Positions 31,271 through 38,821 of a stretch of DNA of 38,821 nt are shown here, piece after piece. How positions within the stretch are numbered: position 1 is the stretch's first letter; every line of letters begins with the position of its first letter. The translations under genes were made by a program, and so were the position numbers. The notes under the pieces are model-generated. The model made no database searches and was not told the DNA's origin. It was given only the letters and a program-made list of their open reading frames with translations. Origin of the DNA: Verrucomicrobiota bacterium (GTDB lineage Bacteria > Verrucomicrobiota > Verrucomicrobiia > Limisphaerales > UBA11358). The stretch covers positions 1 to 38,821 of the forward strand of contig JAJPJM010000176.1 of NCBI GenBank assembly GCA_021324235.1. The letters run 5' to 3'.

Positions 31271-32242
31271 GTGCTCTATCCGTTCACTTTTCAGCCGATT
31301 TTCAAGGAACGCGTCTGGGGCGGGCGCGAAATCGAACGGCTTTACGGCAAACCCCTCCCGCCGAACGCGCCGATCGGCGAATCGTGGGAAATCAGTGACC
31401 GGCCCGGTGATGCCAGTGTCATCGCCAACGGTCCGCTCGCCGGGAAAAATCTGCGCTGGCTCATGGACAATTACGCAACGGAAATCCTCGGGGGCGCGAA
31501 ATCGGCAACCGGGAACCGGTTTCCGCTGCTCTGCAAAATTCTCGATGCGCGGGAAAAACTTTCGCTCCAGGTCCATCCGCCGGCGAACCAGGCCGCCAAA
31601 CTCGGCGGCGAGCCGAAAACCGAGATGTGGTTCATTGCCGATGCGATGCCGGGCGCGGAATTATACGCCGGCCTTAAACGCGGCGTCGCGCGCGTGCAAT
31701 TTGAGAAGAAAATCCGGGACGGCAGTGTGGCCGAATGTTTTCACCGCCTGCCCGTGAAGGCCGGCGATTCCATGTTTCTACCGAGCGGCCGCGTCCATGC
31801 GATCGGCGCGGGCCTCGTCATTTTCGAGATTCAGCAAAATTCGGACACGACCTACCGGGTTTTCGACTGGAACCGCGTGGGGCTGGACGGCAAGCCGCGC
31901 GAATTGCACGTCGCGGAATCGCTGGCGAGCATTGATTTCGGAGACTTCGAACCGGCGCTGGTCCAAAGCCGCTTCACAGGCGGTGAGGTCAAATCACGTC
32001 CGCTCGCAACCGATCCACTTTTCAATGTCGAAGTCCTGGAGGCGAAAACCGGCGCGGGTCTGAATTTGAAACCGCGCACCCTTCAAATCGTTGCCGTGGT
32101 TCGCGGTCAACTCGAAATCAAGAGCGGTTTGGTCCCGGTCACCCTGGGCGCCGGCGGATTTTGCCTGGTGCCGGCGGCCCTGGAGCAAACGGAAATTTCG
32201 GCAAAATCAGACGCGGCATTATTGCGCGTCGAGGCGAATTAA
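31271..32242 (+). CDS. manA: mannose-6-phosphate isomerase, class I
   Basis: 323 residues from a GTG at 31271, six bases after accA. It interconverts fructose 6-phosphate and mannose 6-phosphate and uses zinc. Seen: FKERVWGGREIERLYGK, GESWEISDRPGDASVIANG, the metal-binding FPLLCKILDAREKLSLQVHP, KTEMWFIADAMPGAELYAGL, and LPSGRVHAIGAGLVIFEIQQ with the second metal site. This short form (about 310-325) resembles Bacillus-type enzymes. Its TAA overlaps the stop of the convergent yqgE gene in TTAA. Confidence 0.93.
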   Translation: MLYPFTFQPIFKERVWGGREIERLYGKPLPPNAPIGESWEISDRPGDASVIANGPLAGKNLRWLMDNYATEILGGAKSATGNRFPLLCKILDAREKLSLQVHPPANQAAKLGGEPKTEMWFIADAMPGAELYAGLKRGVARVQFEKKIRDGSVAECFHRLPVKAGDSMFLPSGRVHAIGAGLVIFEIQQNSDTTYRVFDWNRVGLDGKPRELHVAESLASIDFGDFEPALVQSRFTGGEVKSRPLATDPLFNVEVLEAKTGAGLNLKPRTLQIVAVVRGQLEIKSGLVPVTLGAGGFCLVPAALEQTEISAKSDAALLRVEAN

Positions 32243-32802
32243 TTCAGCGACAAATCCTCCGGCATCTGGGAGAGGAGTTTGTTTTTCCAGCCCCCCTTGC
32301 TCTTCAGGATTTTTTGCCAGAGTTGTTCGGGGGATGTTTCGAAGACCAGTTCCAGCGACGCGGGAAACGTGAGCCACGCCTTGCGCTTCATTTCCGTCTC
32401 CAACTGGCCGGGTGACCAGCCGGCGTAGCCGGCGAACATCTTGACTTTTTTGTTCGTTGAAAACGATTCACCAATATCCACCAGTTCATCAATCGAATGG
32501 CCGAGCGAGAGATTGGGCAGCACGTCGGCGTTGGGGATGAAATGGTCCGTGTGCAAAAAGCTCAGCGCGGCGGGCTGCACCGGTCCGCCCAGGTACAACG
32601 GCGATTCCTTGAGCCGATCCGGCAGGTCGGCCACCACCATTTCACCCACCGTTCTGCCCAGCGAATGATTGAGCACGAGGCCGAACGCGCCATCCGCGTC
32701 ATGTTGGCAAATCAACACCACGGACTGGTGGAAAAAAGAACCGCTCAAATTACCACCGTCCAGCAGCAACTGACCTTTGAGGAACTTTCCGTTCGCGCTC
32801 AT
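32239..32802 (-). CDS. YqgE/AlgH family protein
   Basis: 187 residues from the ATG at 32802 (a TTG at 32814 is also open). Seen: FLKGQLLLDGGNLSGSFFHQ, VVLICQHDADGAFGLVLNHS, LYLGGPVQPAALSFLHTD, and KMFAGYAGWSPGQLETEM, which span the YqgE/AlgH fold. The biochemical role of the family is not settled; AlgH was linked to alginate regulation in Pseudomonas. It is convergent with manA, sharing the four-base stop overlap. Confidence 0.93.
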   Translation of the reverse strand: MSANGKFLKGQLLLDGGNLSGSFFHQSVVLICQHDADGAFGLVLNHSLGRTVGEMVVADLPDRLKESPLYLGGPVQPAALSFLHTDHFIPNADVLPNLSLGHSIDELVDIGESFSTNKKVKMFAGYAGWSPGQLETEMKRKAWLTFPASLELVFETSPEQLWQKILKSKGGWKNKLLSQMPEDLSLN

Positions 32803-32875
32803 GTCCCACGCCAATCTGCCTCACCCCCGCCGGATTCGCAAAAAGAAAACCGCCGGAGCCCGGGAAATATAAGGA

Positions 32876-32903
32876 AAAACGCGGAGAAATGTCTCCGCGT
32901 TTT
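32876..32903. terminator. bidirectional intrinsic terminator downstream of tkt
   Basis: AAAACGCGGAGA (32876-32887) and TCTCCGCGTTTT (32892-32903) are perfect 12-base complements around an AATG loop, with A and T runs on opposite sides, so it works as a terminator on both strands. It lies 27 bases beyond the tkt stop and, since yqgE is also on the minus strand, separates the two genes. Confidence 0.85.
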
Positions 32904-32930
32904 CGCTGTGGTTTGAAAGCTGTCCGGCGG

Positions 32931-34766
32931 TTACAACGCCTTGACCTTTTTTACGATCGCCGCGGCGTCGATGCCAAAATGCGCGAGCAATTCCTCCGCC
33001 TTGCCGGAGCGCGGCAGCGCGGTCACGGCCAGTTTGTGGACTTTGATGCCTTCCACACTCAATTCGCCCGCAACGGCGTCACCCAGACCGCCTTCGGCAT
33101 AATGATCTTCAACCGTGATGACGGTGTTATTCGTTTTTTTCGCGGCGGCCAGAATCACTTCCTTGCCGAGCGGTTTGATGCTGTAAGCGTCAATGACCGT
33201 GATGCCGGTACCTTCGTTTTTAAGGGCGTCGGCGGCCTTGAGCGCTTCAAACAGTGTCACTCCGGCGGCAATCACCGTGACCTTGTCGCCGGCGTTCTGG
33301 CGCAACACCTTCGCACCGCCAATCGGAAACGCTTCGTCATTGTTGTAAATCACCGGTGTTTTGGGGCGGGACGTGCGCAGATAACAAATACCCTTGGTTT
33401 GCGCCATCTGCTCAACCAGCTTTTCCGCGCTGACGGCGTCGCTCGGATACAGGACCATGCTCCCGGCAATGGCGCGCATCATGGCCATATCTTCCAGGCC
33501 CATTTGCGACGGGCCGTCCTCGCCGATGCTCACGCCGACATGTGAGCCGGCGAGTTTCAGGTTCGCCTGCGAAATGCCGGCAACGCGAATCTGGTCAAAG
33601 GTGCGGCTGAAAAAAGTCGCGAAGGTGGAGGCAAACGGCACTTTGCCGCGGGCACCGAAGCCCGTGGCGACGCCGACCATGTTTTGTTCGGCGATGTAAC
33701 ATTCCACCGAACGTTCGGGGAATTTTTTGAAGAACTTGTCCGCGTAGGTGGAATTCTTCGTGTCGCCATCCACCGCAACAATGCGTTGATCCAACTCGCC
33801 GATGCGCGCGAGGGCGTTGCCGTAGGCTTCGCGCGTCGCGACCGAATCGCCGGTTTTGTAGCTGAGCGGCGGGAAACTCGCGGGGGCGGCGTGGTTTGGC
33901 GCGGGCAGCTGGTTCGGTGCGGCAATCGGCACGCCGATGCCGGATTTCGAGCTCGGCTGCAGTTCGGCGATGGCCTTGGCCGCTTCTTCCTTGTTCAACG
34001 GTTTGCCATGCCAGCCATCCTTGTCCTGCAAAAAGGAGACGCCGGCTCCTTTGTAGGTTTTGGCGATGATGGCGAGCGGTTGATCGTTCAATCCGACGCC
34101 GCCCAGCACCTCCGAAATTTCCTCGAGGTCATGGCCATCAATATCTTCCACCCGCCAGCCAAAGGCTTCAAACCGTTTCCGATAAACGCCAATGTCGTGG
34201 CCGAACGCCGTCGCCTGGCTTTGGCCGAGGCGATTCGCGTCCACAATGGCAATGAGATTGTTGAGTTTGTAAATGCCGGCCAGCGATGCGGCCTCCCACA
34301 CGGAGCCTTCGGCGATTTCGCCGTCGCCCATCATGACATAGGTATTGTAATCGAGTTTGTCGAACCGCGCGGCCAGCGCCATGCCGGCTCCGACACTCAA
34401 ACCCTGGCCGAGTGAACCGGTGGCCACATCCACGAACGACAGCCGCGGGGTCGGGTGGCCTTCGAGATCGCTGCCGAAGGTGCGGAGTTTCAACAAATCG
34501 CTCGTGGGGAACAGACCGGTCTCCGCCCACGCGGCATACAGCAGGGGCGCGGCGTGACCCTTGGAAAGGATGAAACGATCGTTGTTATGGTAATGGGGGT
34601 TCTTCGCGTCGTACCGCATGTGGCCGAAAAATAAGACCGACATCACATCCGCGGCCGAGCAGCACGAGGTAGGATGGCCGCTGCCGGCGGCGGTCGTTGC
34701 GGTGATCGAGTGGATGCGCAACTGATTGGCGATGCCCTTCAACAATTCAATATCAGTATCAATCAT
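32931..34766 (-). CDS. tkt: transketolase
   Basis: 611 residues, the shorter form resembling animal-type transketolases rather than the 660-residue Escherichia coli enzyme. It moves two-carbon units between sugar phosphates in the non-oxidative pentose phosphate pathway, using thiamine diphosphate. Seen: ATTAAGSGHPTSCCSAADVM, DRFILSKGHAAPLLYAAW, VATGSLGQGLSVGAGMA, the cofactor motif GDGEIAEGSVWEA, later YIAEQNMVGVATGFGARGK, SHVGVSIGEDGPSQMGLEDM, and TVEDHYAEGGLGDAV. A Pro/Ala-rich linker (about 270-300) joins the first two domains. It is divergent from the epimerase gene. Confidence 0.96.
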   Translation of the reverse strand: MIDTDIELLKGIANQLRIHSITATTAAGSGHPTSCCSAADVMSVLFFGHMRYDAKNPHYHNNDRFILSKGHAAPLLYAAWAETGLFPTSDLLKLRTFGSDLEGHPTPRLSFVDVATGSLGQGLSVGAGMALAARFDKLDYNTYVMMGDGEIAEGSVWEAASLAGIYKLNNLIAIVDANRLGQSQATAFGHDIGVYRKRFEAFGWRVEDIDGHDLEEISEVLGGVGLNDQPLAIIAKTYKGAGVSFLQDKDGWHGKPLNKEEAAKAIAELQPSSKSGIGVPIAAPNQLPAPNHAAPASFPPLSYKTGDSVATREAYGNALARIGELDQRIVAVDGDTKNSTYADKFFKKFPERSVECYIAEQNMVGVATGFGARGKVPFASTFATFFSRTFDQIRVAGISQANLKLAGSHVGVSIGEDGPSQMGLEDMAMMRAIAGSMVLYPSDAVSAEKLVEQMAQTKGICYLRTSRPKTPVIYNNDEAFPIGGAKVLRQNAGDKVTVIAAGVTLFEALKAADALKNEGTGITVIDAYSIKPLGKEVILAAAKKTNNTVITVEDHYAEGGLGDAVAGELSVEGIKVHKLAVTALPRSGKAEELLAHFGIDAAAIVKKVKAL

Positions 34767-34835
34767 GGAACCCTTAGTTTACGCGAGCAACGGCGAAAGC
34801 CAAGAGTGAAAATGACTCAATGAATCTTGAAGCGC

Positions 34836-34853
34836 GGTTACAAAACTGTAACC
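34836..34853 (+). promoter_or_regulatory. perfect 18-base inverted repeat, likely operator
   Basis: GGTTACA-AAAC-TGTAACC at 34836-34853: seven-base arms with a four-base centre, ending eight bases before the ATG at 34862 in a divergent gap. Such a symmetrical site over the ribosome-binding and start region suggests a repressor site for the sugar-epimerase gene. The regulator is not identified and no gene for it is adjacent. Confidence 0.5.
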
Positions 34854-34861
34854 CTTTGTGC

Positions 34862-36175
34862 ATGTGCATCAAACCCTCCGCCCCGCGGGCCGATTTTGCC
34901 TGCCGCCGATGCTGCCTTTGGCTGGTCCTGGCGATCGTTTTTCTCGCGGGCACGGCGGGGCGCGGCATGGATTTTTCCGCGCCGGCGCGCGAAATGAAGG
35001 CGCAACTGGCGGAGAAAATCCTGCCCTACTGGTTTGACACCGCCCAGGACACCAACCACGGCGGTTATCTGCTCAACGATGACGCGGTGAAAGGCCGCCG
35101 CACGCCGCCGGAAAAACAAATCGTCACGCAAAGCCGCATGGTCTGGGCCTTTTCGCTCGCCCAAATCGAAGGTTACAGCGACACCAACCGGAATTATTTG
35201 AAGGCGGCCGCACAGGGTTACCATTTTCTGCTGGACCATTTTCTGGACCGGCAGAACGGCGGTTATTTTTGGACGACCGACCTGGAGGGACAGCCGGTAA
35301 ACGACGGCAAGTTTCTTTATGGTCAGGCGTTTACGGTTTATGCCCTGGTTGAATACTATCGTGCCAGTGGCGACCGGGGGGCGTTGAACCACGCACTGGA
35401 ACTTTACCATGCCGTGCAGGCGCATTTGCACGACAACCAGAACGGCGGCTGGTTTGAGCACGCGGACCGGAACTGGAAACCGCTTTCGCCCGGTGACCCG
35501 CGCAATGAGGTCGAAGTCATCGGTTACAAAAGTGCCAACTCGCATCTGCACTGGATGGAGGCCCTGGCCGAATTATATGACGCGACCCACGATCCTGACG
35601 TCAAGCAATCGCTGCAGGAGGCTTTGCGCGTCAACGCGACGTTTTTTTATCCGACGGACCCGTCCCGGTGCGCCTTTCACCGTCAGTTCGATTGGAGGCC
35701 GGTGACGGTCCCGAGCAGCGCCGGGCTTTCCTATGGCCATAACGTTGAATTTGCCTGGCTGATGATTCGCGCTGAAAACGTGCTCGGCCAGAAAAGGTCA
35801 TGGAATCATTTTTACGCGCTCCTCGACCACGCGCTCCAAAACGGCTATGACCACCAACGCGGTGGACTTTATTATCGCGGCTTTGATGACCATCCGGCGA
35901 CCGACACGCAAAAAATCTGGTGGGTGCAGGCCGAAATGCTGTCCGCGCTCACGGACGCTTTAAAGCACGAGGACGACCCGCGCTACGAAATTGCGCTGGG
36001 CAAGCAGTTGCAGTTTATCAAAAACTATCAGGTCGGGCCCCGGGATGGCGTCTGGCTGTATGCGGTGACCGCCGCTGGCAAACCCCTGGACACGACGCTG
36101 GCGAACAGTTGGAAGGCGAACTACCACGACGTGCGCGCGATGATGAAATTCGTTGACGCCTTTGCCGGGAACTGA
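34862..36175 (+). CDS. secreted AGE-family epimerase (cellobiose 2-epimerase-like)
   Basis: 437 residues from the ATG at 34862; an ATG at 34820 is open but would place the operator-like repeat inside the gene and blur the signal peptide. The N-terminus is basic, then hydrophobic (CLWLVLAIVFLAGTAGRG), a signal peptide or anchor. The rest is an alpha6/alpha6 barrel of the N-acylglucosamine/cellobiose 2-epimerase type: TQSRMVWAFSLAQIEGYSDT, FLYGQAFTVYALVEYYRASG, SANSHLHWMEALAELYDATH, LSYGHNVEFAWLMIRAENVL, and KIWWVQAEMLSALTDALKHE with His and Trp at the catalytic positions. It would act on sugars outside the cytoplasm, which is unusual for the family. Confidence 0.9.
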   Translation: MCIKPSAPRADFACRRCCLWLVLAIVFLAGTAGRGMDFSAPAREMKAQLAEKILPYWFDTAQDTNHGGYLLNDDAVKGRRTPPEKQIVTQSRMVWAFSLAQIEGYSDTNRNYLKAAAQGYHFLLDHFLDRQNGGYFWTTDLEGQPVNDGKFLYGQAFTVYALVEYYRASGDRGALNHALELYHAVQAHLHDNQNGGWFEHADRNWKPLSPGDPRNEVEVIGYKSANSHLHWMEALAELYDATHDPDVKQSLQEALRVNATFFYPTDPSRCAFHRQFDWRPVTVPSSAGLSYGHNVEFAWLMIRAENVLGQKRSWNHFYALLDHALQNGYDHQRGGLYYRGFDDHPATDTQKIWWVQAEMLSALTDALKHEDDPRYEIALGKQLQFIKNYQVGPRDGVWLYAVTAAGKPLDTTLANSWKANYHDVRAMMKFVDAFAGN

Positions 36176-36192
36176 ATCAATTCCTTCCACCA

Positions 36193-38406
36193 ATGAAGCG
36201 GCAAAACCCCATGAGCTTTTCCCAATTGGCGGTGCGAATTTTTCTGACGGCGGCGGCGGGTCTGCAAGTGACGTCACATGGTTGGGCGGCTCCGCCCAGC
36301 CCGCCGGTCGCGCCGGTGGAAGCCGTGACCAACACGTATTTTGGGACGGCGGTCGTGGATCCCTACCGCTACATGGAAAACCTTTCAAACCCCAACGTGA
36401 CGGCATGGCTGCAGGCCCAGAATGATTACACCCATTTCCTGCTGGACCGCATCAGCGGCCGAGCGGCGTTGCGCGCGCGGATTCAGGAGCTGGACAATGC
36501 CGTGGCCGCGCGCGTGGAGGATGTGCGCCGCCTGCCGGACGGCCGGTATTTCTACCTGAAGCGGTTGCCCCAGGACAACACATTCAAACTTTATGTGCGC
36601 ACAGGATTGGCCGGGAAGGAAACGTTGCTGTTTGATCCGGAGAAGTTTGCCCAAACCGCCGGCAAGCCATTTGCCATCAATTACTATGAACCGTCCCAGA
36701 ATGGGGGCTACGTGGTCTGCGGGCTTTCGGCCGGTGGCTCGGAAGACGCGGTGATCCACGTGTTGGAAACGGCGACTGGAAAGGAAGTGGACCCACCGAT
36801 CGACCGCGCCCAGTACGGAGGCGTCAGTTGGCGCCCGGATGGAAAATCTTTTTTTTACAACCGCCTGCAGCAAATGGAACCCGGAATGCCCGAGACCGAA
36901 CGTTACCAGAAGAGCCGCGTGTATCTGCACGTCCTCGGCGCCGATGCCGGCCAGGAGCCGCCGGTCTTCGGTTACGGTGTTTCGCCCCGGGTGCAGATGG
37001 ATCCGGCGGACGACCCGTTTGTCGGCACTGCGCCCGGTTGCCAATACGCCCTGGGTTCGATTGAACACGGTACGCGGCAGGAGATCACGCTGTACGCTGC
37101 TCCGCTGGCTTCGGTCGGCAAACCCAACCCGCCGTGGCAGAAAATCTGCGATGTCGGGGACGACGTCACGGATTTCACCGTGAAAGGGAGGGAAATTTTT
37201 CTGCTGACACACCAGGGCGCGTCGCGGTTCAAAATCATCGCCACGTCCCTGGCCAAACCCGATCTGGCGTCAGCCCGGACGGTGGTGCCGGCCGGCGACG
37301 CCGTGATTACAGGACTGGCGGCAGCCAAAGATGCGATCTACGTGCAATTACGCGACGGCGGCCTGGGACGTGTCTGGCGCGTGACGGCCCAGGAAAAAGT
37401 CGAACCGGTCAAATTGCCGTTCGATGGTTCGGTGGGCTTGATGGGCATGGATCCGCGGCTGACCGGCGCCTGGCTGGACATGGGGACGTGGACCAGGGCC
37501 GGCCAGATTTACGCGTATGATCCGCGGACGGAAAAGATCACGAATACCGGCCTGCAACCTTTGGGCAAGTTCGATGCGCCGGAGAATCTGGAATCGGTCG
37601 AGGTCAAGGCCAGAAGCGGAGATGGAACATTGATTCCGCTATCCATCGTTTACAAACGCGGTATCAAACTGGATGGTTCGAATCCCACGCTGCTTTGGGG
37701 TTATGGAGCCTACGGCATTTCGCAGGACCCGGCATACGGTCCCGTATTACTGGCGTGGTATGAAAAAGGCGGCGTGTTTGCGGTGGCCCACGTCCGGGGT
37801 GGCGGCGAGTATGGCGAAGACTGGTACCAGGGCGGTTACAAGCAGACCAAGCCGAACACATGGAAGGATTTTATCGCATGTGCCCAATACCTGATTGACC
37901 ACCAATATACATCGCCGTCCAGGTTGGCGGGCGAAGGCGGCAGCGCCGGCGGCATCTTGATCGGCCGGGCCATCACCGAACGTCCGGATCTTTTCGGGGC
38001 GGCCATCATCCAGGTGGGTTGCCTGGACATGTTGCGGATCGAGACGACGCCCAACGGCGTGCCGAACATTCCCGAATTTGGAAGCGTCCGGACGGAGGAT
38101 GGGTTCAGGGAGTTGGATGAAATGAGTTCATACACGCACGTTCAGGACGGAACGAAATATCCCGCCGTGATGTTGACCACCGGCATCAACGACCCGCGGG
38201 TGGAACCCTGGCAATCGGCGAAAATGGCGGCGCGCCTGCAAGCTGCCACCACCAGCGGCAAACCCATCCTTTTGCGGGTCGATTACGAGGCGGGACACGG
38301 TATCGGCTCAACGAAGAAGCAAAATGAAGAGCAGCGGGCTGATGTTTGGACATTTCTTTTGTGGCAATTCGGGCTCCCGGAATTTCAAATGTCGGTTTCA
38401 CCTTAG
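36193..38406 (+). CDS. secreted prolyl oligopeptidase, family S9
   Basis: 737 residues. An N-terminal signal (about 10-33, AVRIFLTAAAGLQVTSHGWA) precedes VVDPYRYMENLSNPNVTAWL, a beta-propeller (about 100-440), and a C-terminal alpha/beta-hydrolase domain. Catalytic residues: S584 in GEGGSAGGILI, D667 in TGINDPRVEPWQ, H702 in YEAGHGIGS. Most prolyl oligopeptidases have GGSNGG; here Asn is Ala, a minor change. HVRGGGEYGEDWYQGG is also typical. It should cut short proline-containing peptides in the periplasm or outside. It begins 17 bases after the epimerase gene, so the two probably form an operon. Confidence 0.95.
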   Translation: MKRQNPMSFSQLAVRIFLTAAAGLQVTSHGWAAPPSPPVAPVEAVTNTYFGTAVVDPYRYMENLSNPNVTAWLQAQNDYTHFLLDRISGRAALRARIQELDNAVAARVEDVRRLPDGRYFYLKRLPQDNTFKLYVRTGLAGKETLLFDPEKFAQTAGKPFAINYYEPSQNGGYVVCGLSAGGSEDAVIHVLETATGKEVDPPIDRAQYGGVSWRPDGKSFFYNRLQQMEPGMPETERYQKSRVYLHVLGADAGQEPPVFGYGVSPRVQMDPADDPFVGTAPGCQYALGSIEHGTRQEITLYAAPLASVGKPNPPWQKICDVGDDVTDFTVKGREIFLLTHQGASRFKIIATSLAKPDLASARTVVPAGDAVITGLAAAKDAIYVQLRDGGLGRVWRVTAQEKVEPVKLPFDGSVGLMGMDPRLTGAWLDMGTWTRAGQIYAYDPRTEKITNTGLQPLGKFDAPENLESVEVKARSGDGTLIPLSIVYKRGIKLDGSNPTLLWGYGAYGISQDPAYGPVLLAWYEKGGVFAVAHVRGGGEYGEDWYQGGYKQTKPNTWKDFIACAQYLIDHQYTSPSRLAGEGGSAGGILIGRAITERPDLFGAAIIQVGCLDMLRIETTPNGVPNIPEFGSVRTEDGFRELDEMSSYTHVQDGTKYPAVMLTTGINDPRVEPWQSAKMAARLQAATTSGKPILLRVDYEAGHGIGSTKKQNEEQRADVWTFLLWQFGLPEFQMSVSP

Positions 38407-38732
38407 GCAAGGCAGGGCGGCCTGTTGAAGCCGCTTCCGTCCGACGCAACCCACACCGCCCCGAAATGAGACATTTTTAAATTGTGACGGTGGACAAGTC
38501 GGGACGGAAAATATGTAAACTGCCGCCTTTGAAGCATTTTTGGCTGATTTTCAACGTCCTGACCACCGACATGGAAATAGGCACCAAACATTTCTTGACT
38601 GGTTATTGGCATTGAGACTGCTGACTGTAGACGTAGTGCGGTTGTGGCAGGCAATCAAGTGAACAAAACTGAACTCATAAGTAACCCGCCTGCTGCGTCG
38701 TTCACACCGTACCAAGCAGAAAGAAAAGCAGT
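38407..38732. other. 326-base intergenic region before a pseudopilin gene
   Basis: No protein gene seen. The first bases have a weak GCGGC-CTGTTGAA-GCCGC hairpin near 38422-38440 without a T-run. The middle is AT-richer with short repeated TTTT patches. A possible sigma-54 promoter lies at 38607-38621. A purine-rich AAGAAAAGCAGT precedes the pseudopilin start at 38733. Confidence 0.6.
38607..38621 (+). promoter_or_regulatory. possible sigma-54 promoter for the pseudopilin gene
   Basis: TGGCAT-TGAGA-CTGC keeps the invariant GG-ten bases-GC spacing of sigma-54 promoters (consensus TGGCAC-N5-TTGC). It lies about 110 bases upstream of the pseudopilin start. Pilin genes are sigma-54 dependent in several bacteria. 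A TTGACT at 38595-38600 lacks a good partner at the -10 place. Confidence 0.35.
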
Positions 38733-38821
38733 ATGAAAATTAAAACCTCCCGTAAAGCGGGTTTCACCCTGGTGGAAATCATGATCGTGGTGGCCATCAT
38801 CGGCCTCCTGGCTGCGATCGC
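38733..38821 (+). CDS. type II/IV pseudopilin, N-terminal part
   Basis: The frame begins at the ATG at 38733 and runs off the window; 29 full codons are seen. A short basic leader MKIKTSRKAG is followed by the prepilin peptidase site G|FTLVE and a hydrophobic helix IMIVVAIIGLLAAIA, with the Glu at mature position 5. This start is common to GspG/GspH-type pseudopilins and the many prepilin-like proteins of Verrucomicrobiota and Planctomycetota. The exact subtype cannot be told from this fragment. Confidence 0.9.
   Translation, partial: MKIKTSRKAGFTLVEIMIVVAIIGLLAAI

Noticed and set aside
33850-33960. Transketolase linker as a palindromic insertion.
   Set aside because: The bases are Pro/Ala-coding but show no arms or hairpins of the element type.
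34820-34861. ATG at 34820 as the epimerase start.
   Set aside because: It would put the perfect inverted repeat inside the coding region and add a polar stretch before the signal peptide. It cannot be fully excluded.

Overview
The window reads as part of a GC-rich chromosome, most likely from the phylum Verrucomicrobiota (Pedosphaera/Limisphaerales-like). This is an inference from gene style: a prepilin start of the type abundant in that phylum, a TonB-ExbB-ExbD-ExbD operon, three-component PurSQL, and repeat-derived residues inside housekeeping proteins. No rRNA, tRNA, CRISPR array or transposase gene was found.

Layout. 1-3392 (+): end of a TonB-dependent receptor, then TonB, ExbB, two ExbD paralogues and a membrane-anchored coiled-coil protein, apparently one operon. 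3433-5219 (-): an EamA-type transporter and, upstream of it, two overlapping TIR-only genes of lower GC. 5262-12318 (-): icd, dxs, xseB, xseA, rimO. 12360-23731 (-): an eight-gene membrane cluster with an ABC-2 permease, three SPFH proteins (one fused to a polytopic membrane domain), a P1B-type metal ATPase, an ABC ATPase, a second ABC-2 permease and a large helical protein. 23859-27406 (-): purL, purQ, purS. 27544-32242 (+): zwf, pgl, a likely structured RNA or leader, accA, manA. 32239-34766 (-): yqgE and transketolase. 34862-38821 (+): secreted AGE-family epimerase, secreted prolyl oligopeptidase, and the start of a type II/IV pseudopilin cut by the window edge.

The most unusual feature is a set of short palindromic and short-period repeats scattered between genes and also lying in frame inside conserved genes. 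PurL carries three (24092-24168, 24842-24910, 25883-25940), XseA one (9848-9897), Pgl one (29395-29428), and RimO three heptanucleotide arrays. The host proteins keep their catalytic motifs and are longer than usual by roughly the inserted amount. The elements share outer arms beginning (T)TGGTRGGG or TTGGG, and several fold as a stem closing two inner hairpins. Two nonamer-like palindromes end exactly on the stop codon of an adjacent gene. This resembles the in-gene palindromic elements known from Rickettsia, but the sequences here are different, and no mobilising enzyme lies in the window.

Functionally the region mixes central carbon metabolism (icd, zwf, pgl, tkt, manA), isoprenoid, purine and fatty-acid entry steps (dxs, purSQL, accA), DNA repair (xseAB), ribosome modification (rimO), envelope energy coupling and transport, and a small possible immune module (the TIR pair).
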